In this document: piece by piece, positions 1 to 11,095 of the stretch
Layout: every line of letters begins with the position of its first letter
Numbering within the stretch: position 1 is the stretch's first letter
Source of the DNA: Nectonema munidae
Taxonomy: Eukaryota > Nematomorpha > Nectonematoida > Nectonematidae
Direction: 5' to 3'
NCBI GenBank assembly: GCA_030549495.1
Contig: JAUIRK010000959.1
Coordinates: 124,001 to 188,000, forward strand
DNA length: 64,000 bases
The notes under the pieces: model-generated
Seen by the model: only the letters and a program-made list of their open reading frames with translations
The model's database searches: none
Told to the model about the DNA's origin: nothing
Made by a program: the position numbers and the translations under genes

Positions 1-2093
1 TCTCTCATTCAAGATCTCTTCTCTCATTCAAGATCTCTTCTCTCATTCAAGATCTCTTCTCTCATTCAAGATCTCTTCTCTCATTCAAGATCTCTTCTCT
101 CATTCAAGATCTCTTCTCTCATTCAAGATCTCTTCTCTCATTCAAGATCTCTTCTCTGATTCAAGATCTCTTCTCTCATTCAAGATCTCTTCTTTCACTC
201 AAGCTCTCTTCTCTCATTCAAGATCTCTTCTTTCACTCAAGCTCTCTTCTCTCATTCAAGATATCTTCTTTCACTCAAGATCTCTTCTCTCATTCAAGAT
301 ATCTTCTTTCACTCAAGCTCTCTTCTCTCATTCAAGATCTCTTCTCTCATTCAAGATCTCTTCTTTCACTCAAGATCTCTTCTCTCATTCAAGATCTCTT
401 CTCTGATTCAAGATCTCTTCTCTCATTCAAGATCTCTTCTCTGATTCAAGATCTCTTCTCTCATCCAAGCTCTCTTCTCTCATTCAAGATCTCTTCTTTC
501 ACTCAAGCTCTCTTCTCTCATTCAAGATCTCTTCTCTCATTCAAGATCTCTTCTTTCACTCAAGATCTCTTCTCTCATTCAAGATCTCTTCTTTCACTCA
601 AGATCTCTTCTCTGATTCAAGATCTCTTCTTTAACTCAAGCTCTCTTCTTTCACTCAAGCTCTCTTCTCTTATTCAAGATCTCTTCTCTGATTCAAGATC
701 TCTTCTTTCACTCAAGCTCTCTTCTCTCATTCAAGATCTCTTCTCTCATTCAAGCTCTCTTCTCTCATTCAAGATCTCTTCTCTCATTCAAGATCTCTTC
801 TTTCATTCAAGATCTCTTCTCTCATTCAAGATCTCTTCTTTCACTCAAGCTCTCTTCTCTCATTCAAGATCTCTTCTCTCATTCAAGATCTCTTCTCTCA
901 TTCAAGATCTCTTCTTTTACTCAAGCTCTCTTCTCTCATTCAAGATCTCTTCTCTCATCCAAGCTCTCTTCTCTCATTCAAGATCTCTTCTCTCATTCAA
1001 GATCTCTTCTCTCATCCAAGCTCTCTTCTCTCATTCAAGATCTCTTCTCTCATTCAAGATCTCTTCTCTCATTCAAGATCTCTTCTTTCACTCAAGCTCT
1101 CTTCTCTCATTCAAGATCTCTTCTCTCATCCAAGCTCTCCTCTTTCACTCAAGCTCTCTTCTCTCGTTCAAGATCTCTTCTCTCATCCAAGCTCTCTTCT
1201 CTCATTCAAGATCTCTTCTCTCATTCAAGATCTCTTCTTTCACTCAAGCTCTCTTCTCTCATTCAAGATCTCTTCTCTCATTCAAGATCTCTTCTTTCAC
1301 TCAAGCTCTCTTCTCTCATTCAAGATCTCTTCTCTCATTCAAGATATCTTCTTTCACTCAAGATCTCTTCTCTCATTCAAGATCTCTTCTTTCACTCAAG
1401 CTCTCTTCTCTCATTCAAGATCTCTTCTCTCATTCAAGATCTCTTCTCTGATTCAAGATCTCTTCTCTGATTCAAGATCTCTTCTTTCACTCAAGCTCTC
1501 TTCTTTCACTCAAGCTCTCTTCTCTTATTCAAGATCTCTTCTCTGATTCAAGATCTCTTCTTTCACTCAAGCTCTCTTCTCTCATTCAAGATCTCTTCTC
1601 TCATTCAAGATCTCTTCTTTCACTCAAGATCTCTTCTCTCATTCAAGATCTCTTCTTTCACTCAAGCTCTCTTCTCTCATTCAAGATCTCTTCTCTCATT
1701 CAAGATCTCTTCTCTCATTCAAGATCTCTTCTCTCATCCAAGCTCTCTTCTTTTACTCAAGCTCTCTTCTCTCATTCAAGCTCTCTTCTTTTACTCAAGC
1801 TCTCTTCTCTCATTCAAGATCTCTTCTCTCATTCAAGATCTCTTCTCTCATCCAAGCTCTCTTCTCTCATTCAAGATCTCTTCTCTCATTCAAGATCTCT
1901 TCTCTCATTCAAGATCTCTTCTTTCACTCAAGCTCTCTTCTCTCATTCAAGATCTCTTCTCTCATCCAAGCTCTCCTCTTTCACTCAAGCTCTCTTCTCT
2001 CATTCAAGATCTCTTCTCTCATTCAAGATCTCTTCTTTCACTCAAGCTCTCTTCTCTCGTTCAAGCTCTCCTTTTCATTCAGCTCTCTTCTCT
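1..2093. repeat. 19-bp minisatellite array (about 110 units)
   Basis: The unit is CTCTCATTCAAGATCTCTT, repeated head to tail without spacers from the first base of the window, so the array starts outside it. Two main unit types alternate irregularly: TCTCATTCAAGATCTCTTC and a diverged form with TTTCACTCAAGCTCTCTTC. Rarer variants (TCTGATTC, TCTTATTC, TTTTACTC, TCATCCAAGC) serve as landmarks. The period of 19 is not a multiple of three and no long reading frame exists, so it is non-coding. The last units decay just before a piggyBac insertion. Each common unit carries one AGATCT site. Confidence 0.98.
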
Positions 2094-2441
2094 CTAACCC
2101 ATTAGTGCCCAGCTTAATAAAAAGTATGGAAAAAAGTGTTTAAACTTGTGAAGTATACTAGTTTTATATTTAATTGAACTAAAATAACAAAAATTTAGAC
2201 ATCAAAACTTAAATAAGAAAGACACAGGATGTTCCTGTAGAGGAACAATGGGCAAATGCATACATTATTAAAAAGATAGACATTATAGTTTTGATAAACT
2301 AGTTTACGTAACAGACTAATCTTCAATTTATCAAAAATGACACAAGTGTTTTGCAAGCACAACAATCACTTTGTTTGCTCTCCTTTATAAAAATTATTTT
2401 TTTCCTCTTCATTACTTTGATTTTGTTTCATTATCCTCGCA

Positions 2442-4152
2442 ATGTCTTACTCTGAAAGTGATAATACGAATGAAAATGAAGAGATCGTTTCAATGCTTAC
2501 TCTTTCAGAAGCTATTGATACCGTATTAGAAGTGTGACGATGAAAATGATACAAGTATAGTAATTCTGCCACCTGAAACAGGTGATGGAATTTTGACTGA
2601 CTTGGAGGAAGAAGATGATAATGATTCAACAACAAAACTTTTACCAAACGATGTTTAGTCTGGATGTTTTTGGATTCCTAAAAACCAATGTGAAAGTCTC
2701 TCGTCATGTTCTAAAAAAGTGAAGGAAGAACTACCCAAATGGAAAAAATCAAAATATTTTGAGCCACTTAGACGTGAAAGTATGACTCCCATAAAGTTTA
2801 AAAATTCTGAATTGAAAGACAAATCACCAGCTGAACTGTTCAAGCTGTTTTATAATGATAATATATTGAAAATGATATTGGAAGAATCAAATAGATATGC
2901 TGCACAGAAAAATCATGTATTGGATGTGAATGAAATGGAGCTACACAAGTTTATTGGGATATTTTTGTTGACAGGCTACAACACCAGACCTCGTCAGAGA
3001 ATGTATTGGAAGGAAGCTGATGATGTTTGTTGTGAACTTGTCGCAAAACAGATGTCAAGAAACAGATTCGAAGAGATAAAAGCATACATCCATTTTGCAG
3101 AAAATGAAAATTTAGAAAATAATAAACTTTCGAAAATTCAAAAGTTACAGAACCTTTTGAACAAGGCTTTACAACAGTTTGGCGTTTTCAGCGAAAAACT
3201 CTGCATTGACGAGCAGATGGTACCTTTTATTGGAAAACATTCCGCTTAAATGTTTTTGAAAGGAAAGCCAATCAAATTTGGGTTCAAAAATTGGGTCCTT
3301 GCTTCATCAACAGGTCATCCTTTTTGTTTTGAAACATACATTGGTTCTTCGAGCAATTTCAAGTTTCATAGCTTGGGAAGAAATGTTGTTATAAATCTTT
3401 TGTCACAAGTTATTGAATATCCTTCTTCCCATTATCTTTTTTTCGACAACTTTTTCACTTCATATGATCTTTTAAAAGATCTTAAAAGAAAAGGATTTAA
3501 AGCCATTGGTACTCTTAGAGAAAACCGTATCAAAAAGTGCCCACTGATACCATAAAAAAAATTAACAGAAATGAAGATAGAGGTTTTTATGATTGTTATA
3601 GTGATGGAGATGTTGCCATTGTACAATGGAAAGATAGCAAAGTTGTATTGATTGGATCAAACTATCTTACAATCGATCCAATATTTGCAACAAAAAGATA
3701 CAGCAAGAAAATGAAAAAAAGAGTAGAAATTTCTCAGCCAGCATGCTTTCACGAATGTATATTGGAATGGGAGGTGTGGATTTACTAGATCCTTTTGTTA
3801 GTCAATACCGCCCAATTATCAAATCCAAAAAGTGGTATTGGCCCCTTTTTATAAACACACTTAGTATTGCAATTGTAGCAGTTTGGAGACTCTACCTTGA
3901 ACTTGTTTGCTTTCCAAATAAAAACCTTTTAACATCCCCCAAAAACCATGAGTTATTCACTAAAACGAAAAATCACAATACATCAGGGCCAAGTGGAAGA
4001 AGATTGACTACCTTGAAAGTTGGTTTACATCATCCTATTTCAGCGAAAAGCCAAAGAAGATGCATGCTATGTAAAAAAATACAGTAAAAATGCGTACTAC
4101 TTGTAACGTTAGATTGCATCCTAATTGTTTTTTCAATTATCATAATAAATAG
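2442..4152 (+). pseudogene. piggyBac transposase pseudogene (PGBD-like)
   Basis: This is a transposase relic for cut-and-paste movement. An acidic N-terminal stretch starts at ATG 2442 (MSYSESDNTNENEE) and includes IVILPPETGDG, typical of PGBD-type proteins. The DDE_Tnp_1_7 domain follows: CIDEQMVPFIGK carries the first catalytic Asp, FFDNFFTSYDLL the second, and MGGVDLLDPFVSQYRP the third. The C-terminal zinc region is recognisable as RCMLCKK and CNVRLHPNCF, ending at TAG 4150-4152. The frame is interrupted by a TGA in the acidic region, a TAG near 2656, a TAA at 3247-3249, frame changes near 3550 and 3750, and one more in the zinc region. All three catalytic Asp positions survive in the pieces, but no functional protein can be made. 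Confidence 0.93.
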
Positions 4153-4228
4153 TTAAGTTTCTCATTTTTATACTTTCCAAGTGTGATAATTAGACAAAGT
4201 TCCATATATGCCCAATGTTCCTCTAGAC

Positions 4229-5065
4229 CAGTGGTTCTTAACCCGGGGGTAGTGACCCCTTTGGGGGCGTTTGAAGTTTTTACAGGGGTCATGAAAAACT
4301 TTTGGTATCAAAAAGTGTATCCTCATGAACGTCTTTCCATCAGTTGCAAAACTATTTCAATTTGATGTATTCATTAATCCTGATTGTATGATGCAATCAA
4401 TTAATAATTTTGCCCTTAAAATCAAACATCATTTTAAATCTCACACATGTTGCTTGCAATCAAGCAATTGAAACCTATTTTCCGAAGTTAAATAGCCGTT
4501 CTAATGACATTTGGATCACCAGACCTTTTTCAGTGAGCGAAAGTAGAATTGATGACTCTGATGCTGCTGCCAAAGTGGAGTTTTTTCAAATAAGAGAAGA
4601 CAGTCAATTAAAATCGATTTTTCCGAGCAAGCATTTCCATCATTCTGGGCCAAATTAAAAACCGTTTATCCTATTCTTTCCAAACGTTTTCCTTCAACTT
4701 ATTGTTCCAAGACTGGATTTTGTGCAATGATGCCTTTAAAAACAAGTGCACGTAATAAGCTTGCAATTGATTCAGACACGAGATGCTGTCTGTCGAGCAT
4801 TACACCATGTTTTGAAAAACTTTTGTCTGACAAAGAATACCAGCCTTCGAATTAAATTATACTGAATTTGTTAGATTATATTAATTTAAATAAAATTTTT
4901 CAATTTAACTTTCTTTTAACAAGTTTTTGTATTGTAAAATATGACATGTAAATTTTCTTGTTTTTAACTTTAAACGGCTGAATCAAAAAAATTTTTTATA
5001 GGGGTCATAAAAAAATTTTTCATAATATTTAGGGGTAAACAGATCCTAAAGGTTAAGAACCACTG
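4229..5065 (+). mobile_element. hAT remnant nested in piggyBac 1
   Basis: Perfect 15-bp inverted ends, CAGTGGTTCTTAACC and GGTTAAGAACCACTG, are flanked by an identical 8-bp duplication CTCTAGAC (4221-4228 and 5066-5073). The 8-bp duplication and CAGTGG end are hallmarks of hAT transposons. At 837 bp it is too short to be autonomous and keeps only the C-terminal part of a transposase. The duplicated target lies inside a piggyBac subterminal palindrome, so this hAT landed after piggyBac 1. Confidence 0.95.
4410..4855 (+). pseudogene. hAT transposase C-terminal fragment (ZBED5/FAM200-like)
   Basis: The fragment corresponds to the last part of ZBED5/FAM200/GTF2IRD2-type hAT transposases. Visible pieces are AIETYFPKL, WITRPFSVSE and REDSQLKSIF in the first frame. 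FWAKLKTVYPILSKRFPSTY, SKTGFCAMM and the conserved ARNKLAIDSDTRCCLSS follow in a second frame, ending with a TAA at 4853-4855. These match the hAT dimerisation region. The frame changes once, near 4630-4655. The catalytic core and BED finger are absent, so this was probably already a non-autonomous copy when it inserted. Confidence 0.85.
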
Positions 5066-5445
5066 CTCTAGACTCTAGAGGAACATGATAGATTTTCACA
5101 ATTCTATAAGATAAAAAATGACAAATGTTTTTCCGGTTTAATTTTAGAAAAATACTTTATTTAAAATGTTTTCTTACATATGGTTTTATAAGAGGAATGT
5201 TATACACAAATATAGAGAGGTTTCTGAATGTTAAACTTGAAATAAAAAAAATTATGAAGTTTGTAGTTGAAAAAAAATCATATGTCAGAATATTTTTTGG
5301 ATTTTCCTTTAATAAAATGTTATAAATCCTTTTTGTATTTTAATATGAAACTCTCCATTTTTTTGAGCGTGGTGCTTGAATGTGAAAAAAATTAACATAA
5401 AAAAGTGTTCCTCTAGACTCTAGAGGAACATTAGGCACTAATGGG

Positions 5446-6377
5446 CTAATCTGTATTTTGAGTTAAATTAAAAATTATTTTATTTTATCTCATTAGAAAA
5501 TAGTTTTTATCGGAATATAAGTTCAATATTTTCAGAACCTTCTTTAGTGATACCAAAGTTCAGCTATTCAAATTAATCACAGAGATTTTTGATAAAAATT
5601 TAGTTCCATCAATACACCAAACATTTTGCAAAAAGGAAAATTTGTTTATGTTTTTTAATAAGAGAAAAATAAAGTTATCATCGGACTCGCGTTAAAAAAT
5701 TGTTTCAAAGGTCACTTTTAATTTTTATCAGTACGTTTATTACATTTTGTAACATTTGAAAACTTTAATTTTTCAGGTCAAGAAATTTTTTCAACATTAG
5801 CTATTTGGGAATGAATATTTTGACTAGCTATTTAGTTTAAAAGCAAAAATATTCTATTTTTTTTATAATGTTCGATTGTTAAATTTTGTAAGTAACACTG
5901 TACATAATTAATTAAACCATTTTTTTACGAAAATTTGTTGTTTATTATAATAAAAATATAATATCGAAACAAAATGTTTCAGTGGTAAAAAATGTACTTG
6001 ATCTATTTATGACAGCTGTCAGAATTTTATTTGTAGACAGAGAAATAGTCAAAAAAACACTTAAATAATTTTATGAAAAGTATACATAAACTACCGTGTT
6101 ATGTATACTATGATTCCTTACAGAATGTAAAAAATACAAGCGTTACCAAATCACCCTATAAAGGTTAGCTACTTCAACGTTGGCTTTTGCTGCTTATAAA
6201 AACTTGAAAATATCAAATAAACTCTAATTCTTTATGCCTCATATTATTTTGAAATTATTCTATGAACAAACGGTTCCATTTTAAAATAGTGAAAATTGCT
6301 GTATTAGTTTATTTTGTCTCCTTTCTCTCGTATGTTAATTATGTAGCAAATTTTTCAATTTTGAGTAAAAAGTAAGG
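5446..6377. other. AT-rich spacer, nothing recognised
   Basis: No reading frame with coding character, no inverted ends and no tandem repeat was found. Composition is uniformly AT-rich. Confidence 0.6.
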
Positions 6378-6517
6378 TGCAGCGGGTGTATTTTCATTGA
6401 CAAGGCACTGATGTACCGCTTATGTCAAACTATAAACAAATTCGTATCGATGAGGAATCGAACCCAGAGGCTTTCATGCTGAGTCCATCATCTCAACCAA
6501 CCTGCCATGCCACCCAT
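6378..6517 (-). repeat. tRNA-derived SINE fragment
   Basis: On the minus strand a perfect pol III B box, GGTTCGATTCC, lies at 6454-6464. A degenerate A box (TGGCATGGCAGGTTGG) lies about 45 nt upstream at 6497-6512, which is tRNA-like spacing. The flanking bases do not pair as an acceptor or T stem, so it is not a working tRNA. About 75 bp of unrelated body follow before AT-rich DNA. This fits a SINE head with a short body. Only one copy was noticed, so the family is undefined. Confidence 0.6.
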
Positions 6518-6533
6518 TGAGTATGCTGTAGAG

Positions 6534-6746
6534 CAGCGTTTTTCAAACTGTGGGTCCCGACCCTTCAGTGGGTCGCATGAAAAATAAAATGGGTCATGAC
6601 AAAAAAGAAAGGACATATAAATAGTCGATGCTGAATAAATGAACCTAATGAACAAGGTTTGTCTTATTACACCTAAGTATTATGGGTCGCGATGCAAACC
6701 GTAGTTCTTGCTATGGGTCGCAGTAAAAAAAGTTTGAAAAAGGCTG
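6534..6746. mobile_element. hAT MITE (213 bp)
   Basis: Inverted ends CAGCGTTTTTCAAACTGTGG and GTTTGAAAAAGGCTG are flanked by 8-bp sequences CTGTAGAG and GTGTAGAG, which differ at one base. The interior repeats GGGTCGC-type motifs in both orientations. It has no coding capacity. It lies 16 bp from the SINE-like fragment. Confidence 0.88.
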
Positions 6747-6754
6747 GTGTAGAG

Positions 6755-8640
6755 GATACGTCAAATTAGTTTTCAAAAAACTTAAGTTATGCTGTAAATT
6801 TTTTAGTTTTTGTTGAAGCTCTATAACTTTTTCTGATAGGCTTTTTTTCCTTAAAAGTTATTATAAAAGGCATCATTGCAAAGGGTTAAAAGTTGTTACT
6901 TTACTTTTTGTAGAACGTCGAAGTAATAGTATCTGAATTTATCGTTTGACTATTTTCTGTTTGTATCATTTAACTATTTTATTTTGCTTAATAAAAAATT
7001 TAATTACATTTTAATATTTTTTAACTTTGTTTTTAGAAGTTGACTCGGGCAAAATTATAGTTTGACTATTTGTGTTTGCTTGCACCAATTTAACTTTTAA
7101 ACTTGAGAAAAATGAAGTAATGCAATCTTAATTTATTGTTTGATTTTTGTTTGCACAATTTTATCTTTATTTTAAACCCTTTTTTGAGAGTCTAACTAAC
7201 GTACACTTATTCTTATAGACTAAAAAGAATGAAAAAATTATAATACAGTTTTCTAACTTTAGTTCTGTTTTACATTTTTGATAAAAATTACCTCAGAATA
7301 GTTATGTAATTTGGATGTGTTTTTTTATTTATTTTTCTCAATAAAACATTTTCATTTTTTTAGGAAGATGAAATGGAACAACTGGAAATTAATGAATGAT
7401 TTTTTTCATTCAATAAAATTTTCAATTTTTTTTACTGTTACTTGATATCTTTACCCCTTTTCTACACATAATTTGGAGATGGTGCGCATCTATTTGAAGG
7501 GAGAAAGTTTGGTCATGCATGTTGCTATTTATAAGTTCTCATTCATTGTTGACGTTAAGCTTAATAGGGCGGGGGACAAACTCAAAATAAGATCATTGAT
7601 TAGGATTGTTCGCAGCTCTCAACCAAAATGTATGAGAATTGAATTTTAGAAATTTACCTAACTTTGTATACAATGTTTACTTCATTGATTAATTTAGGGA
7701 ACTTGTGGTTTGAAATGAAAGATACCTTCTTCAATGTCCAAGTATCCCACATGCTTTGGACGGAGTAGATGAAAGATCGGGATAAAACTTTCGTTGGATA
7801 GGCACAGGGTAGTTTTGTTGAATAAATTTGTCGAAATAATTGACTTGATGCTTTGAGACGCTGCCAACTCAATAAAAGTTTGCTCAAATCTCCACTTCTA
7901 AAAAGCAAGTTTATGCATTTAAAGATGAAAAATATCAAGATACGTAAGAATTAGGTTATGTCTAATCATTCAAATATAAAAAAAATCAGGAATGGGGAAA
8001 GGAAATTTGAAGAACGGGAGGTGGGTTAAAATTTGGGCTATGTCATAACTCATTTTACACCTATTGTTTCAAAAAAAAGTTGAATTTCGTTATTTGAATT
8101 ATCCCTCTTAAAAATCTTTTTAATTCTAGTATTAAAAAAGTCAGAAGGATTTCCTTTCGAAATTGAGATATTTTTATTTACATTTATAGCAATTCTCTAT
8201 AATTAGTGGCCTAGCAAGACCATGAGAGACAATTAAAATCTATAAATAGTATTATAGGCCATTTTGTTAAACTGATGTGGTGATTGTATTTTGATTAACC
8301 TTCATCTTCGCTTGTACTTGTTCATCCTTCATCGCCTCTATCACCTTTGTAAATGGATAACCTTGGTCACTATCTTCATGTTGCCATTATACTACACCTA
8401 TTTCATCATTGTTACCAATTAACTGATTAGCCATTAGCGTCTCGCTTGATTGATTTCATGTGTATATAAAGAACTCGCTCCTCCTGAGCTTTAGACACTT
8501 TTTATAATGTTCAATAAAGCTTTTTTAACGAAGTCTTACCTTTTTTCTTATGTCAACTGCTATATATATTAATTACAAAATCATAAGCGTGCTATATTTT
8601 CTGACTTGTTCCTAATTTTTTTGAAGTTAATATCGAGAGT
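6755..8640. other. AT-rich spacer; weak solo-LTR-like stretch near 8270-8545
   Basis: No convincing gene is present. A minus-strand frame of 94 codons at 7654-7938 has no recognisable motif. At 8466-8520 a TATAAA box is followed within about 50 bp by AATAAA, as in some solo LTRs, but I cannot see matching ends or a target duplication. I treat it only as a possible old LTR fossil. Confidence 0.3.
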
Positions 8641-8656
8641 CCTTGAGAGAGTTAAA

Positions 8657-8667
8657 AAGGGGGGAAA

Positions 8668-8699
<32 letters not shown>

Positions 8700-8702
8700 A
8701 AA
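8657..8702. repeat. poly-A tract with leading G run
   Basis: A GGGGGG run is followed by about 45 bases of nearly pure A with a single G. It is low-complexity sequence with no attached retroelement that I can recognise. Confidence 0.9.
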
Positions 8703-8919
8703 TTTGGATAACGAAAAGCTAAGCCGTTTGTAATCTGGGATAATTTTATGAGTCGTTTTGCGTTACACAAATGCGAATGAATAAAAATTCGCTGAAAAAT
8801 TGTTATTAAAATCATTTGTTCGTTCACTTCTATAAGAATAAATATGTAATAGTTTTCATTTTTATATATATTATATATAGTTCTGTTTGGATAGAGGCGA
8901 TTGTGGGTGAAAATTTACT

Positions 8920-9550
8920 AATCGATCATGCTGAATTCATTTCTGAACGCAGCTTTAGCAACCTGGGGTTGGGAAGTTTCTATAAGTGTGCATCAAATTG
9001 ATACAAAATTTCTCTACAAAAAATTCTTTATAATAAAATGATCATGTTGATTTCATTTCTGGACTTAGTTTTAGCAATTAGGATTCGGACATTTTTGCGA
9101 GTGTCCATCAAATTGGTAGTTTAGTTATGAAAATTGTCTTCGAATAAATTAAAGGTAAAGGTATTTAAACTAAATTAAATATGCTGAATTCATTTCTTAA
9201 CACCGTTTTCAAATCAGGATTTTAAAATTTCTGTAAATGTCTACCAAATTTAAGCTCTAAGTCTAAAAATTATCTCTTAAAGTATTTGTTTACACCTTAA
9301 ATTCTTATATTTATTTATAGATAAAGTTTAATTTTGAAATGAGCTGTCGTATTTTAATCAATTTTTTGACAGGTTTGATTGCTTTGCATGAAAAATGAAC
9401 ATCATCCCTGGAATCAGCATACTTAAAGTTAAACATTAAAAATTTGAACTTTAAAAATATTTATAAAAAAATCAAAAAGAGGGGCGGGGCGAGTCAAGCA
9501 ATGAGCTGTCATAGCATTTGGACGGACAAATTAGCCCAGCACTAATAGGG
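8920..9550. mobile_element. TTAA-type element copy 1 with internal tandem repeats
   Basis: Three diverged units beginning near CATGCTGAATTCATTTCTG are followed by one unit of a second type (GGTTTGATTG...GGAATCAGCATACTT). A conserved tail then ends in GCCCAGCACTAATAGGG, followed by TCAA, a one-base variant of TTAA. The tail matches two more loci in this window that end in a perfect TTAA. The end resembles the CCCATTAGTGCC end of piggyBac 1, so a piggyBac-related non-autonomous element is likely. No matching left end was found, and no protein is encoded. Confidence 0.65.
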
Positions 9551-9554
9551 TCAA

Positions 9555-10119
9555 TAACTTGAAATTTGAAGATGAAGAGTAAGTTATCTTTCCTGTTCCT
9601 ACTACTATTAGGACTTTAATTCTCTCTCAGGTGGAAAGACATGAACGTGATTTCAAGAGAGAATAGGTCTAGTTAAGTAAATAGATGTGTTATCACAAAT
9701 TCCACAAAACCTACAGACAACAATAAACCTATATCATAAAAAACTAACAGGGCATTCAAATTTAAAAAAATTACCTTCGCTTTTTTCCGGAGGTTTAGAC
9801 ATATAAACAAACCTTGATAAGTGCCAACTAAAACATCCATCTTACCTTTTTGAAATAAAAACAATTAAAAGTAAAATAGGCAAAACGAATTAATATAAGA
9901 ACTAAAAATTTCTACTCTGACATTGAAAACGTGAGTAAAATGATTGATGTATAAAACAAAATATTAATGAAATCTTTTCCATCTGTATATGAAAAGAAAG
10001 TTTCTTTTTATAAGTTTTAAAATTCATTTTAAAAGAATATGTATCTGAAATTCAACCGTAAAACAAGTAAAGCAATTTGAAAAGCCTATTCACTACTAGC
10101 CAAACAACTTTGCTCAAAA
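9555..10119. other. AT-rich spacer, nothing recognised
   Basis: A short minus-strand frame at 9673-9864 has no motif I recognise. No repeat or element end is visible. Confidence 0.5.
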
Positions 10120-11095
10120 TTTTGCTGAAAAAATTTAACTTTTGATTGACAGATGAAGACATGAAAAGGTGATTCAACTGCCATGAAAATGGTATCAAAA
10201 GATGCAGCTATCAATTTTAGGAAATGTCACGAAGTATGGTAGCAAAAGATTTGGTCAATTTGGTACAAGAGAAATTTTAGTTGAGGGGGGGGCTAAAATA
10301 GCCCCCTCGTCACTGATAGGGTTAAAAACTTAATCAGGATGATTCAGATTTTTCAATATAAGCCTATTTTTTGTGCCCCCTCCCCCATGTACTTCGCTCT
10401 GGCTACGCCACTGTACGCTTAACTAGAGATACTGTCAGAATTTTGCTGAAAAAGTTTAACTTTTGATTTTGATTGACAGATTTAGAAATGAAAAGGTGAT
10501 TCAACTGCCATGAAAATGGTATCAAAAGATGCAGCTATCAATTTTAGGAAATGTCACGAAGTATGGTAGCAAAAGATGTAGTCAATTTGGTACAAGAGAA
10601 ATTTTAGTTGAGGGAGGAGGGCTAAAATAGCCACCTCGTCACTGATAGGGTTAAAAACTTAATCAGGGTGATTCAGATTTTTCAATATAAGCCTATTTTT
10701 TGTGCCCCCTCCCTCATGTACTTCGCTCTGGCTACGCCACTGTACGCTTAACTAGAGATACTGTCATTTTGCTGAAAAAGTTTAACTTTTGATTTTGATT
10801 GACAGATTTAGAAATGAAAAGGTGATTCAACTGCCATGAAAATGGTATCAAAAGATGCAGCTATCAATTTTAGTAAATGTCACGAAGTATGGTAGCAAAA
10901 GATGTAGTCAATTTGGTACAAGAGAAATTTTAGTTGAGGGAGGAGGGCTAAAATAGCCACCTCGTCACTGATAGGGTTAAAAACTTAATCAGGGTAATTC
11001 AGATTTTTTAATATAAGCCTATTTTTTGTGCCCCTCTTGTGCCCCCCCCCCCCCCCCCCATGTACTTCGCTCTGGCTACGCCACTGCACCTATGA
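10120..11095. repeat. triplicated unit of about 325 bp
   Basis: Three nearly identical units start at 10120, 10441 and 10767 (spacings 321 and 326 bp). Each contains CACTGATAGGGTTAA, which looks like a piggyBac-type right end. Each finishes with TCTGGCTACGCCACTG, a typical hAT terminus read inward as CAGTGGCGTAGCCAGA. The third unit carries an expanded run of C. A diverged copy of the first half lies inverted at about 56450-56605. The unit appears to be a small transposon that was tandemly amplified. Confidence 0.85.

Larger units (their letters stand above)
2098..5445 (+). mobile_element. piggyBac element 1, decayed, with nested hAT
   Basis: The ends are perfect 12-bp inverted repeats, CCCATTAGTGCC on the left and GGCACTAATGGG on the right. 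Each is flanked by CTAA rather than the canonical TTAA of piggyBac transposons. Inside are a broken piggyBac transposase reading rightward and subterminal palindromes built on TGTTCCTCTAGA (about 2230, 4215 and 5407). The 4215 copy is split by a hAT insertion. Without that insertion the element is about 2.5 kb, a normal autonomous piggyBac length. Its left flank is the minisatellite and its right flank is unrelated AT-rich DNA, so it sits at the array edge. Confidence 0.93.

Noticed and set aside
1-2093. CRISPR-like array
   Set aside because: The repeats are contiguous, with no spacers, in an animal genome. It is a minisatellite.
6440-6517. Possible functional tRNA on the minus strand
   Set aside because: The B box is perfect, but acceptor and T-stem pairing fail, so a SINE head is the better reading.
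7654-7938. 94-codon minus-strand frame
   Set aside because: There is no motif, no neighbour evidence and no codon bias different from random AT-rich DNA.
8270-8545. Solo LTR fossil suggested by TATAAA followed by AATAAA
   Set aside because: No clear TG/CA ends or target duplication, and no related internal sequence in the window. It is left only as a weak possibility.
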